Shown here: positions 44,070 through 55,669 of the stretch, piece by piece
How positions within the stretch are numbered: the first letter of the stretch is position 1
How the letters are laid out: each line of letters begins with the position of its first letter
NCBI GenBank assembly: GCA_031002005.1
Contig: CM061921.1
Span: 176,274,935-176,338,934 of the forward strand
Source of the DNA: Vandiemenella viatica
Lineage: Eukaryota > Arthropoda > Insecta > Orthoptera > Morabidae
Direction: 5' to 3'
DNA: 64,000 bases
Position numbers and translations under genes: made by a program
The notes under the pieces: model-generated
Databases searched by the model: none
Seen by the model: only the letters and a program-made list of their open reading frames with translations
What the model was told of the DNA's origin: nothing

Positions 44070-45080
44070 AAACCAACCAAGGTTAAAATTTCGAAAGTCT
44101 ATATATCTAAAATTTAATTGCTAGTCCAACAAAAAGAAAACAAAATTTACCCTGCGCTTGAATTTTTGATTGGAGTTTTACCCTACAATCGCTTTACTGT
44201 AAGTAATAACTGGGTAAAAAGTAATTAAAAGTTAGTGAAATAAAACTTATGTTTGTAAACCTGAAAGTTAACTTTAAGATTGAATTTCACAGGTCGATAC
44301 TATTTAGTGCTAATGTGGATGATAACTAATCACTTATTTGCAATAAAAATATTTTTTTTACATATTAGGTAATTATTTTTTTAATGTATAGTAACATAAA
44401 TAAAGAACAATTATATTTTAAACAGAACAGTCAGTTTAACGTACGCTTATGTATTTCTAAGCTTAACAGACTTTGGAAAAATAAATATCGATAGTGAAAT
44501 CTAAAGAACCGGTCTTGTCTGAACGTGATATGAACAACAACCAAGTTATTTATGAATAATTATTTATATCATTTATTATTAGCAAGTTGTTATATTACTG
44601 TTTCAAGACTAATTAAATAGCAAACCACTATACTTTGAGCCTAAGGTACGGGATGATACAGTAACCTTAACAATCGAATTTCAACCTACTGATTTGTAAA
44701 CCTCAAAATTAACTTTAAGAATATTTAACGGTTATAATTTCTTATATACCATAAGAAATTATAACCATTAAATAAATTATACCACAATGTCTAACTATGA
44801 TACAGTATGGTATATAAGAAATAATAACCGTTAAATAACTTATATCGCAATGGTTACCTATGATACAGTATTCCAATTAAAGTAAGTCCCAAACTTTTAA
44901 CTATTTGTAAATCAATAAAAACTAGCAATAAATAGAAGTGGTGCTCTAATAACAATGATGCTTAATTATAGTTGTTATTTATGGAGGAAATTGTAAATAG
45001 TTTTTCTCTCTAACTGTATTTCTAAGAATTTAGCTGATAATTTAAAGATTTTAAAGTAATTTAGACTACAAAAACTTAGT
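44070..45080. other. AT-rich noncoding stretch with local repeats
   Basis: No coding family. A block beginning TTTGTAAACCT and continuing TTAACTTTAAGA occurs at about 44250 and again at about 44693. The palindrome and tandem repeat at 44725-44878 are listed separately. Possibly the 5' flank of LINE B and unrelated AT-rich DNA. Confidence 0.5.
44725..44878. repeat. Palindrome joined to a 63-bp tandem duplication
   Basis: 44725-44745 (core AACGGTTATAATTTCTTA) is the reverse complement of 44753-44773, giving a hairpin with a very short loop. The right arm starts a 63-bp unit (44753-44815) that repeats at 44816-44878. Both units contain TATGATACAGTAT near their ends. AT-rich and noncoding. Confidence 0.75.
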
Positions 45081-46110
45081 TAGTTATGTGAGCAGCACTT
45101 AACACACACAACCAGCGATCGTCCACGATTTGGTTGGGCTTGTGGGCAAGATAGACAAGAATGAGAGATCGGATATTGTGGAGATGAACTCGACCTTCAA
45201 GAGAATCTTAAAGCGGAGATTACGCTGAAGAACTTAGCCATACAAGGTGACATCGCTTCTCTCTAGACGAATTTGAAAAGGATTATATTATGAAAGGAAA
45301 TTTTCACCCATGATTAGCGAAATAAAGCAGTTACAACGTAATTGTAAATGCCTAGGTGGAGGAAATGAGAACCCTGTTCGAGCAAGTAAGCAAGGAATGA
45401 TATGGAAAATGGAGTATACTCACCATAGGGACTGTCATTGAGAACAAAGTGAGATAAAACCGTTGAAGAGAAGGTCGGGACATGGGAGGAGAATATTGAA
45501 GAATCGAAACTGCAAGTATTGGACACGGAAGATGCGCTATCTACCTGAAGGTATCGAGAAGGTCAAATTAGCAGCTACCTGTGAAGTCGAAGAAAAAGTT
45601 AATTAACAGTTCCAAAAGATGTAACTAGAAAGGAATCTAACTGGAGTGGTTAATGAAGTGCTGGGTAAATACCAACGTGCAAGGATCAATGCGTGCTGCA
45701 AGAAAATCCTTGGCAGTAGAGACTTGAAATGGGGAAACTACACCCCGTTGAGGTTTTGAATAACTTCGAGGCTTACGCGCTTTTCCAAAATGCCACTGAC
45801 GACAAGAATGGCAGAGCTAGGTTATGGGGTTGTAGCATAGCCATATGATAGAGGCTGCTTCCAAAATTCGGTGGCCCGGGAGATCGAAAACCGGCTGTGC
45901 TATTTGGAATACAGCCGAGTTGATGTTAAATTTCCCGCCGGTCCGTGGGAGTACCGTGGAAGACCCCGGAGTGCATGCCGGCTACAGGAAGACAATTAAA
46001 AACGCCCGCGAACCCAACTTGTGGTACCGGCTAGTCTTCCTGGGGCAGCCGAGCTCATCGGGCACGCCACCCATGTGCGAGTTTTTCCCGAACTCTCTTT
46101 TTTAATGTTG
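45080..46110 (+). pseudogene. Decayed retrotransposon gag-like region
   Basis: The plus strand shows scattered coding-like pieces: MISEIKQLQRNCKCLGGGN, then EESKLQVLDTEDALS, then VEVLNNFEAYALFQNATDDK followed by RARLWGCSIAI. The last resembles the F-E…N-W-x-D-x-x-K-A motif of Ty3/gypsy gag, and the first looks like a coiled coil before it. Many stops and shifts. A GC-rich patch at 45860-46080 follows without recognisable content. Weak evidence. Confidence 0.35.
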
Positions 46111-46897
46111 AACTCTGGTTGTGAAAATGCGAGTGTTATTTATAAAGTATTGCTAATGTGAACCGTTTTTAACTGAGGATTCTGCAATCTTCGGGTACAT
46201 ATATATATCTAGAAGTCCGATGTAATATATGTTCACGACTGGTGTGGGTTAAGATATGAACGCTATTAAACTTGGAAATTTAATTTTGTTATTCTTCTTT
46301 TTTATGTGATTCTTAATAAGCTGAATCACTGGCGACCGCGTCAGCAGAATTTGCTGTTTCAAACATTTTCGTAAATGTATAAATCCCACCATCCGCGAGC
46401 ATTAGTGTGCTTTTCTAAGAGAAGAAATGCAACAGGGTGACAGATTTTTAAAACAGTATAAGACGTACGAATGCTTTAAAAGAGAATGTCCCATACATTT
46501 CCGGTCAGTGAAGAGACAAGTTTCAGTAAAGACAGATCTAAGTAATGGAGATTAACAGTCACCGGGAAGGAAAGTGAATAGGATATTTTATGAGAGGTCA
46601 TGCAAAGTACAGCGATGAAGAGTAAGTCTAAGTCGTCATGATTAGACTAGCCGAACCAACTCGCTAGCGATCAGATAAATAGTGTAACAGAAGCGATAGA
46701 GATGCTAAGTCAATTTGACCTACAGAAAAAGAGGATGCGAAAGAAGAAACCTCAAGAGCAAAGATATCACCACTACTGGTTCCAAAGAAATGTTTGAAGA
46801 GAAGATGAAGTGGGCCAAATAGACGATCGTAACAATGATCAGGAACGTTGGAGACGACAAGAACGGAAGAAATGATAGACATGATTTGTTTGCCACA
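46110..46897. other. Unassigned stretch before the Tc1 nest
   Basis: Purine-rich on the plus strand with few long frames. Pieces read like degraded charged coding sequence, but no family could be named. Confidence 0.35.
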
Positions 46898-47520
46898 TAC
46901 AGAGGTTGGACAAAATAATATGAACACTATGCCATAGAGCAGTGGTCCGCAACCGGTGTGCCGCGGCACACTGGTGACAGGTGTGCCGCGAAATTTTACC
47001 AGTTATAAGGAATTAATTACGAAATTTTTTATTAATTAAATTTTAGTTTCATGTGCCGCGAATTGCTACGGATAGTCGTATTCTAAGAAATTAAATGTTA
47101 TTTATTTACTCACACTTGCTATTAGTTTTGTTTATTCATTTTTTAAGTATTTTTATTCCTCGCCTCTACTGCTGCGCTTTGAGTTTCCGTTATACAGTAT
47201 TTACCGCATGTTCTTTGTGTGTGCTTTTCCCTCAGTCTAAATTGCTCGGATTAGCAGAACTTTCCAAGCCTTATTTTATTAAGTTGTCGTGGTTGGTGCT
47301 TCTCCAACAATACTACTTTGCTCCTGAACCATTGCACCGGCGCATTGTTAGACATCACTGTAAAAGTAATCGGCCCGGTATATGTGAATTCTTTGAAGTG
47401 TATAAACCCCGCTTCTTACAATTACTTCAGTTCTGTCAAAGCTGTGCTCTGAAGTGGTATGGAAACTGTGTTTGTAGTTCGTCTTGATATTTTCTAATAC
47501 AATTATTTTATTTCTTCAAG

Positions 47521-49612
47521 ATCGACAAATTCTTTGAACGGAGTGTTCCGTGTAGGAGTGCAAACCGAGCGTGGTGGTGTAACGGATAGCGTTCTGGCCT
47601 CGCATTCGGGAGGACGGCTGTTCGAATCCCCGTCCGGGCATCCAGATTTGGGTTTTCCATGGTTTCCCCAAATCACTCCAGGTGAATGCCGGGATGCTTC
47701 CTTCAAAAGGCCATGGCCGAATTCCTTCCCATTCCTTGCCCCCATCCTTTCCCGTCTCTAAAGACCACGTTGTTAAAAAGGGACGTTAAACTGTTACAAA
47801 AAAAAAAAAAAAAAAAAAGGAGTGCAACTGATGAAAGCGTTGAGCCAGAAAGAAAGAAACAAAAGTTAATGCAGCGCAAATATAGTGATAATTACATATC
47901 CTATGGGTTTTCTTGGTATGGTGAAAAAACGTGCCCAATCCCCGAATGTATCGTTTGTGGTGAAAACCTCAGCAACGCTGCAATGGTTCCCAGTAAATTG
48001 AAACGGCATTTGTCAACAAAACATTCTTCTCTGTCAAACAAAGATGTCAATTATTTTCGTAGGTTGTTGGAAAAAAAGAAAAAAACAAAGAACTTTCATG
48101 ACCGCTACAGTACGTGTTTCGGAAAAAATAAAGGAATCTAGTTATAAGGCAGCCGAACTTATCGTAAAGGCCAAAAAACCACGTACAATACGTGAAACGC
48201 TGTTACAGCCTGTTTGTAAAGAGGTGGTGAGAATAGTTCTGGGTTTAGAATCTGCTAGTGAAATTTCAAATATTCCTGTTTCGGCTGACAAAATCAGTGG
48301 ACGAGTTATTGATATGTCTCGTGATATTGAAGACATTATGAGGAAGAAAATCAACAACAGTCAGAAGTTCTCACTTCAGATCGACGAGTCCACAGATATT
48401 AGTCGCCATGCACAACTTCTGGCTTATATTCGCTACATCGATGGAGATGTAATTGTAAGTAATTTCTTCTTTTACAAAGAACATCCAGAACATACTACCG
48501 GTGAAGAAATATCTCGTTTGACTGATGAATATTTGCGCCTTAATGAGTTAACGTGGAAGGATTGCTTAGTGTTTGTACAGAAGGAGCGGCTGCTATGGCA
48601 CGCCCAGTGAAATGATTTGCAGCTAAAGTACGCGAAGTTAATCCCAACGGACGATATGATCATTGCCTCATTCACCGTGAAACCATTGTTGCTAACTCTC
48701 TGCCACCTTCTCTGAAAGTTATGCTGGACGAAGTAGTAAAATTCGTGAAATTCATAAAATCGCGGCCCCTAAATTCGATGCTATTTTCCGTTTTATGTCA
48801 GGAAATGGGTTCGAAACACACTACATTCCTGCTACATACAGAAGTACGTTGGCTGTCACGAGGAAAGGTGTTAACGCGAATATTTGAACATAGAGAAGAG
48901 GTCCAGGCATTTTTGACTGTTGAAAGACACAAGTACGCGGATTTATTCGCAGATGGTGATTGGTATGTAAGATGACATATCTTTCCTACATTTTCGTACA
49001 CTTGAATGATCGTAACATCAAAATGCAAGGTAGGAACGAAAATATTCTTGTTAGTATGGATATGATTAAAGGATTTGAGAACAAACTTGATTAGTGGTTA
49101 CAGAGGATTGAAAATGGGTCGTGTGAGATGTTCCCGACTGTATGGTCAATTGGTGACGGTAATAAAATGGTGATGGACTTAATTAAAGAACATTTAGCAG
49201 GCTTGCAGCAGAGATTGAAAAAAATATTTTTGAGAAAGTGTTGAAGATTTCGACTGGGTTCACGATCCATTCGTTGCAAATTCGGAACACCTTCCAATAA
49301 ATATTCAAGAGGAACTTGCAGATTTGAAAGCTGACAGAACTTTGAAATTAAAGCTTCTCGAAGTTCCTTTAGATACGTTTTGGCTAGCAAAAAGGAATGA
49401 ATATCCGGCTATCTCCGACATGGCAGTTAATGTTTTATTTCCATTTGCAACTAGGTATTTATGTGAATTGGGCTTCTCGACTCTACGAGATTAAAACATC
49501 CAAGAAGGAAAGACTCACATCCATCGATGAAGAAATGAGGCTTGCATTGTCAACGATTTCTCCACGAATCAGCCAGGAGTATGCAGTTAATCAGGCACAA
49601 GTGTCACATTGA
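47521..49612 (+). pseudogene. hAT transposase with BED zinc finger, disrupted by a SINE and frameshifts
   Basis: A probable acceptor (ATTTCTTCAAG ending at 47520) leads to KIDKFFERSVPCRSA, then the SINE, then the BED finger: [20 protein letters not shown] with CIVC…HLSTKH as the metal ligands. A frameshift in an A-rich run near 48080 leads to 48044-48610, with RIVLGLESASEISNIPVSAD and SLQIDESTDISRHAQLLAYI (first catalytic aspartate of the hAT domain). HCLIHRETIVANSLPPSL and VRWLSRGKVLTRIFEHREEV follow at 48650-48900. The C-terminal dimerisation region (LALSTISPRISQEYA) ends at 49612. Domains are complete but in at least four frames. Confidence 0.9.
47564..47818 (+). mobile_element. SINE-1 copy inside the hAT transposase coding region, 9-bp duplication
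   Basis: Begins ACCGAGCGTGGTGGTGTAAC, has the B box GTTCGAATCCCCG and the conserved body, and ends with about 20 A. The duplication GGAGTGCAA is at 47555-47563 and 47819-47827. Removing the SINE and one duplication joins the hAT reading frame smoothly (RSA to TDESVEPE), so the insertion interrupted a then-continuous coding region. The third layer of the nest. Confidence 0.96.
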
Positions 49613-50000
49613 AGGTATGTGTACAATTATTTACTTTAATAGTAATATAAAACTGTCTGATTATTAATTTTATGCAACCGCTATTTGTAGCTATTCTGAC
49701 GTGTTAGGAGGCTGTATACGAAAAAAAAATTAGTGTTGTGAGGACCTTATTTTTTTGCCCAACCATCTGTCCGGTAAGGTGTGCCGCGATATTTATGGAT
49801 AACCTTATGCTGTGCCGTGAGATGGAAAAGGTTGCGGACCTCTGCCATAGAGTACTGGTTGCTGCATCTTGGCACCACTACTTCCATGTGGATACTGCGA
49901 TTCGCATGTACGGCATAATTGACGTGGCAGGTTTTGTAGGTTATTTGTCAGTGTATTTATACGCTTTGATCTGTGATGGTTATAACAAGCGATCGGTGAA

Positions 50001-51010
50001 ATGCGTGATCTCTCAGACTTCAAAAGAGGGTAAATTGTTGGAGCTCGGTTAGCGGGAGTGTCTGTGACAAAAACAACTGAACTGTTTAACGTCTCACGAG
50101 CGACAGTATCCACGGTAATGACAGCATACACAAAACATGGTAAAACATCATCGGCGAAGAGGAATAATGCACGAAAACCAAAGACAACCGACAGAGACCG
50201 ACGAACATTAAAAAGTATTGTGGCCAGACAACAAAAAAATATCTTCGCAAAAGTGACAGTAGAACTAAACACACACCTGAGTAATATTGTTTCGACAAAA
50301 ACAGTACGGCGGTAGCTCCACAAAGCTAACATTCATGGAAGGGCCGCAATTGCAAAACCCCTTATAACGGTAACCAACGCTAAGCTGCGAAACAAGTGGT
50401 GCCAAGATCATAAAAACTGGAAGAATGTGGTATGGTCCGATGAATCAATGTTTACATTCTTTGCTACTAACGGCCGGGTTTATGTATGGAGAACCCCAAA
50501 AGAAGCCTACGATCCGGGCTGCGTACGTCCTACAGTCAAGCATGAGCGAGGTTCCGTTACGATTTGGGCGGCTATACCGTGGTATTCAGCTGGTCCTCTC
50601 ATTCACATCACTGGCCGGATGAATGCAAATGAATATATCGACATCCTCTATGATGAAGTTTATGACTAGCATACTGCTGCCAAACACTGCCATCTTCTAA
50701 AATGATAATGCGCCCATACACACAGCAAAAAAGGTTCTTTCCTGGTTCGAGCAGCATCAGAATATCATCAAACATCTTCCCTGGACAGCACAATAGCCAG
50801 GCCTCAACATAATTTGAACCATTGTGGGGAGTTTTAGATCAGAGAATAAGGAGCAGATTTCCACCTCCAACATCATTGAAGCAATCGGCGGTTGTTTTGG
50901 TAATAGAATGGGACAACATTCCGTTGGAAACTATTCAGACTCTCTACAAATCTATTCTGCGAAGAATTGCAGCTGTTCAACAAGCAAGAGGTGGCCCAAC
51001 ACCATATTAA
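50001..51010 (+). pseudogene. Tc1-like transposase, inactivated
   Basis: Starts MRDLSDFKRG at 50001; codon 11 is TAA (50031-50033), a nonsense change. The helix-turn-helix region follows: TTELFNVSRATVSTVMTAYT and KTVRR then a stop at about 50313. The catalytic part has NVVWSDESMFTFFATNGRVY (first aspartate), VTIWAAIPWYSAGPL, a shifted NDNAPIHTAKKVLSWFEQHQ (second aspartate) and LWGVL-like sequence. The C-terminus RRIAAVQQARGGPTPY has its stop at 51008-51010. Three or more stops or shifts make it nonfunctional. Confidence 0.92.
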
Positions 51011-51063
51011 TAAATCAATAGTATGTAAATGTCAGGTGTTCATGTTATTTTGTCCAACCCCTG

Positions 51064-54000
51064 TAACCGTGTGCCAGTGGCTGAATATCTATTGAGCAAA
51101 GTACCTAGCGAGGATTCTGAGTAGTAGTAAGGGTCAAAGTGAGATGAAAACTGTGGTAATACATAAAACAATTGAGTATGTGTGCTGGGCCTCATCAACT
51201 GCAGGAATGTGTCTCGCTATGGGAAACTCGGGTTCAGATGACTATACGGATGATTATTAACACGAGTGGCCGGTAAAAGAAACTGCGGAAGAAACAGCGC
51301 CTGCAAGAATACAGTGATTGTTGGTATCGGTTAATAGAAGACAGGTCGGATGTCATTATAACATCGTTCACACTCACAATAACCGGGTACAGTTGCGATA
51401 TTCTCTGTGGCAGGTAGAATGGACTTCAGGGTGAATTAGTGTCTTATAGGATATATATATATATATAAGGGGCATTAACAGCATCAGTTGTTGAATATTC
51501 ACTGTGAAGGACGCGGAGTGGCCACATATTCATGGGTGACAGCGGTTTCAGTACGTAACAGATTCTTATGTAATGTGGTTGTACTTTACGATTCAATGAA
51601 GTCCTTCCCGTTATGGTTATTTTTCAGTTACTGTTTTCATGCTGCTTGGCCATATTTAGATATTTAGGTATTTACATTGGACATCAGACTTCAGGTAAAG
51701 ACTATTAAAATTAAGAAATTTGGGTGATTTTTTATTACACTGAATTTAAGAAAACTTTAAGTTCGTATTGTAGCCAAATTAGCCTCAAAATCGAGAACTA
51801 TTCTAGTCCAGTAACCACACACGATACACTGTCAGGGACTCACGCCCTTGACCGTATCAACGAGAATTATTCATACGCAAAATAACGACCTTGAGCCTCC
51901 ACCTAGCTGGTCAATAAAAAAGACCAACTCAGTACAGAACCCTATAAACGAAGGGATCCTTCCATGGAAATAAAAAATAATACTATTTTCTCAATGTAAA
52001 ATAGAGCATTTTAAAGTATTTCAGGTCCACCTCATTACACTTTTCAGTGCTTCCTATAAACTTTCGGTGCACCCTTAAAAATGTATCTGTTGAAATAATG
52101 TGGCAATCATACTTTACACATTCCTTCACGAATTCTGGAATACACGTTTCCTTTGTTTCAGCCTGTTTACTGAGTCAGAAGAACAGAAAGGTTCTTAACA
52201 CACGTACACCATGGTCAAACTGGACTCATACTTGAATATCGTTCCTATTGGCTTTTGAAAACGTTGATAAATGGTTGAACAAAACTAAATAAATTATTTT
52301 TGGAAAACATTACTTTTGATTTCTATTCACTGCCCCCTTCCTTTTTTGGTTTTATTTTTAACTCATTGCTCTCCCAGGACAAAGAAGAATACATCGCTGA
52401 ATCCACGTTTATCTACTGTAAGTATGGCAAACAAAAACTAGGTTTACGGTTTAGAAACACAAAACTTTCACAAGCTCCCAAACAAGTATGACGGCAACAG
52501 AATAAAGTTTTTTCACTGCGTTTTATAACACATGAATTCAAAATTTATAGATTTTCTCCCCAAAATATGAATTATCCAAACAAACAATCTTCCTGCGTAA
52601 TTCAGTTTTCTGTCGTTTATTCAAAAGCACACTCTAGCAATGTTTTCTTTTCATATAGCAGCTACAGAAAAAAAGAGTTAATTTATTAATATCAACATTT
52701 CTGACCTAAGTATGCGTATTTTGAAAACGTTTTAAACATATATATAGTTTACTGGAATATTCATCTGTTATTAAAAGTATATTTTCTCTTTAAAAAGTAT
52801 TTACAACAAAACAAGAAACAAGTAAACTAACACACGTATTAAATTTATTTAGCTGTCTATCGAACAAGTCACTCGAAAGAAAGGTACTGGAGAAATCTAC
52901 AACATGAAAATTAAGGTGGAGAGATTAGTATTATAGAAAATGTTAATAAAGTTAATGATTCAACTGCAAAATATATATAGAACCGGCTATAAAAATTTGT
53001 ATTAAAGGTTACTAAAAATAACTTTTTTAAAATTTAGAACATAGCAAATAATCTTTCGGCTTACTACATTTGCGATGGAGTAATGTTTTATTAGATTTAT
53101 CATTCGTGTTAACCAAATACCAACGGTACATTAAAACAGAAATAAACATTATATAATTTGCTTCTACAAGACATTCTGTCATATTAACTGGAAGAAATTA
53201 AAGTAGGGTAAACTGGAAGAAATTAAAGTAGGGTAATCTAAAAGTATTTTAGACCTTGTAATTTTTTTACTCTGTATGAGTCATTAAATGCGTGACAGGC
53301 AGTAAATTTCACCATTTAGTGCTTACAATAACGATCTTCATCGGTGAATGGTGTTTTTTCAGAAAAACCTTTTATTTCAGTTTTCCTCACGCAATGAATT
53401 GTTATGTAATATATATTATTTTTTAAAGGTAGGAATGCCCGCTGCCGCTTTGGGGCGATGTGTTTCATGTGGTCGCTACGTTCTGTTCCCCCGTGCACTT
53501 TTCAACGTCAATTACAAAAAGCGCGCGAGCCCTGCTCGGCTCAGAAGATGGGAGAAGGGCGGTTGCTCGAGTGGGTTGTACATAATAGGAACGCGGCCGG
53601 GCCAGATATAATGGCAGGCCTCTCCAATTCCTCTCCTTTTTATGCTGGCGTCGCCAACCAGAAAGAGAACTCTCTTCCCAGTCTTCCCTCTTGCTCTCTC
53701 GCTCTTTACTTACTTTACTTGTGATTGCATCCGCGCCATGTCCCTTCCTTGTCTAACAGATGTCGGCCATTAGAGAAAACTGCGTGTCCCTCGTGACTGG
53801 AGTGCAACTTTTGTTTAACCTTTCGCGTCCATTGTGCGCTTGGGATCATTATTCTGTGTCCCGAGGCTCACGCAGTCAAGTGCCACATCGTCGTGGTAGA
53901 CCTCATTTTCTTTTCCGCGACCATCCTCACAAACAACAGCATAAAATTATAAACTAGGGGTACAGAACTTAAGAAACTAACAAACTAATGAGAAAAATTA

Positions 54001-54980
54001 TTGGTGAGGTCATCAAAATCAGCGGAAAAATTAACATACAGAGAGCTCTTTTTCCACATAGTCACGTGTTTTCATTTCAAGCATCTAAAGAAACTACAAT
54101 TTTCGTACTTAAAGTTTTTTTCTCCATTATTCCTATACTTTTTTTTTCATTTTTCTACCAACGTCGAGTAAAGGTAGTAATAGCTTTGTTGTTTTATTGT
54201 TGATAGGACGAAGATATTGTTGTTTAATGTATTCAGACGTTCCAACTTTACTGTTTGATGGTTTGTATTGGGAAGTATTCTCTTTATCCTAACTACAACA
54301 GATACCATTAAAAAAATATATATGGTATGGAACATTCGTGATCGTCAGTCTCTGTCCGGTTACGAATTGTGTAATAATGTTATTTTCAGCCGGAACATCA
54401 ATTACTGAACACTTCAATCAATATCTGGCTTTCTAGCATCATTTCAGAATGTTCACTCTAGGTCAGTCAGGTAACAACACCAAATACATTTGCTGATTTT
54501 TTTTGCAACGCGGTGGATTAATATCATATTCTACTTTCAGAAATTCTGTTGTGTTTTTTTGTGCATACCATACCTAGTACGATAAAATAAAGCAAATAAT
54601 AACAATTATATTTGACCACATGTGAAAGATTGAATTTTACTTGCATCTGACCAATTTCTGAGTTTCTTCAAGAAGCGATGATTTATTCCGAAATTTCAAA
54701 ATGTGGAAAATGACAGAGTGGAATGTCCACTGCTTCCCTTCACCTAGATATTGCTGCTGAAAATTGTAACACAATTGATAGAAATTATTTAAGAAGTTTA
54801 AGGAAATCAAAATTTAACATGAAATAAAAAAAATTGACGCAATTTCCTAAATCGCACAGTAGAGATCAGGTAATTGAGAGCTTTGATAGCGCCGAACTTT
54901 GAAGTAACTATAGTATCAAAAGTTGAACTTAAAAAACAATTGACAGTCAACGGAAATTGCCGACAGAAGTGATATCATAT
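51064..54980. other. Long AT-rich stretch without recognisable gene
   Basis: A TA-dinucleotide run at 51451-51468 is followed by TATAAGGGGCATTAACAGC, which could be a degraded LTR promoter. A GAAGAAATTAAAGTAGGGTAA block is duplicated side by side at about 53190-53235 (21-mer shown shortened: core AATTAAAGTAGGGTAA). A GC-rich island at 53430-53760 stands out and has open frames on the plus strand (53348-53611 and 53458-53724), but neither has recognised domains. Nothing else can be supported. Confidence 0.45.
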
Positions 54981-54984
54981 ATCA

Positions 54985-55300
54985 TACGTGCAACACGTCA
55001 TAATTATAGCTACAAAAATACTAAATGATAATAATTCCATGTGGCCGATATGACTTCGAGACAGGATTACCATTGGCTGCGAATTCCACCCCTGTCTTAG
55101 CCGCCTTACCTAACCTGGTATAGGGGACCTACAGTCTAACATGGAGTCAGAACCAAGGAAGCGTTCTGGCGTACTTCACATTACACAGTAAGCTGTGCAA
55201 GAGGAAAAGATTTGTGAAAATGCCAGCCGAGACAGGGATTCGAACAGGAAATCTTCCATTCCTCAGTCAGACACCTTAACCACTGAGCCACAAGGCGGTA
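54985..55300 (-). mobile_element. SINE-2, most complete copy
   Basis: On the minus strand: head TGTGGCTCAGTGGTTAAGG (A-box region) and CCTGTTCGAATCCC (B box). Body with GCACAGCTTACTGTGTAATG, TTGGTTCTGACTCCATG, TTAGACTGTAGGTCCCC and CAGGTTAGGTAAGGCGGC. The tail AATTATTATCATTTAGTAT is followed by GACGTGTTGCACGTATG. The plus-strand copy at 57785-58010 agrees with the tail, which defines the element as roughly 320 bp. No convincing target duplication was identified. Confidence 0.8.
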
Positions 55301-55479
55301 AAAGGTATCCTCTAAACATTACCATGTCGGTGGCGCGAACTCTTTTTACCAATCCAAAAATCGACCAATGCATCTAAAGAAGTTTTCACTTCAAAAATAT
55401 AACTTAGTCCACAACGCGAAGGTTGGTCGAATCTTCTTGAAGGAGATGTACCAAGCAATTGTATCAGAGACAGGAAAGC

Positions 55480-55665
55480 CGATTAATTTCCTCAGGGACC
55501 TACAGCTTAACGTGGAGTCAGAACCACGAAACGTCTTGGCGTAACTCACATGATAAAATACAACTCGTAAAACTCCTGACCACCACGGGACTTGAATCCT
55601 CGACCTGAGAGAGAAACTTTCGGAAGTAAGCGCCTAAACCGCTGAGCTATCAGACCGCCTTGTTT
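55480..55665 (-). mobile_element. SINE-2 copy
   Basis: Minus-strand head GATAGCTCAGCGGTTTAGGC with B-box-like GAGGATTCAAGTCCCG, then CGTGGTTCTGACTCCACG and TTAAGCTGTAGGTCCCT. It lies about 180 bp from the copy at 54985-55300 in the same orientation. Divergence from its neighbour indicates separate insertions. Confidence 0.75.
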
Positions 55666-55669
55666 TGAA

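Larger units (their letters stand above)
46940..49844 (+). mobile_element. hAT transposon (Charlie-like, ZBED-type) with 8-bp target duplication
   Basis: The terminal repeats CAGTGGTCCGCAACC (46940-46954) and CAGAGGTCCGCAACC (reverse complement of 49830-49844) match at 14 of 15 positions. The target duplication CCATAGAG lies at 46932-46939 and 49845-49852, exactly 8 bp as in hAT. Subterminal GTGCCGCG motifs occur near both ends (about 46958, 46982, 47053, 49779), likely transposase-binding repeats. Length is 2905 bp, including a SINE. Confidence 0.96.
46900..51063 (+). mobile_element. Tc1-like transposon with TA target, carrying a nested hAT
   Basis: The left inverted repeat starts at 46900 (CAGAGGTTGGACAAAATAAT, continuing ATGAACAC). 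The right repeat ends at 51063 and reads in reverse complement CAGGGGTTGGACAAAATAAC ATGAACAC. They match at 26 of 28 positions. TA dinucleotides flank at 46898-46899 and 51064-51065, as required for Tc1-mariner insertion. Removing the nested hAT and one 8-bp duplication leaves about 1.25 kb, the usual Tc1 size. The hAT inserted just inside the left repeat. Confidence 0.95.

Noticed and set aside
50086..50332. Minus-strand ORFs over 49.8-50.3 kb
   Set aside because: Antisense shadows of the Tc1 transposase helix-turn-helix region.
53348..53724. Host gene exon in the GC-rich island
   Set aside because: No recognisable domain or paired splice sites; kept only as a low-confidence finding.
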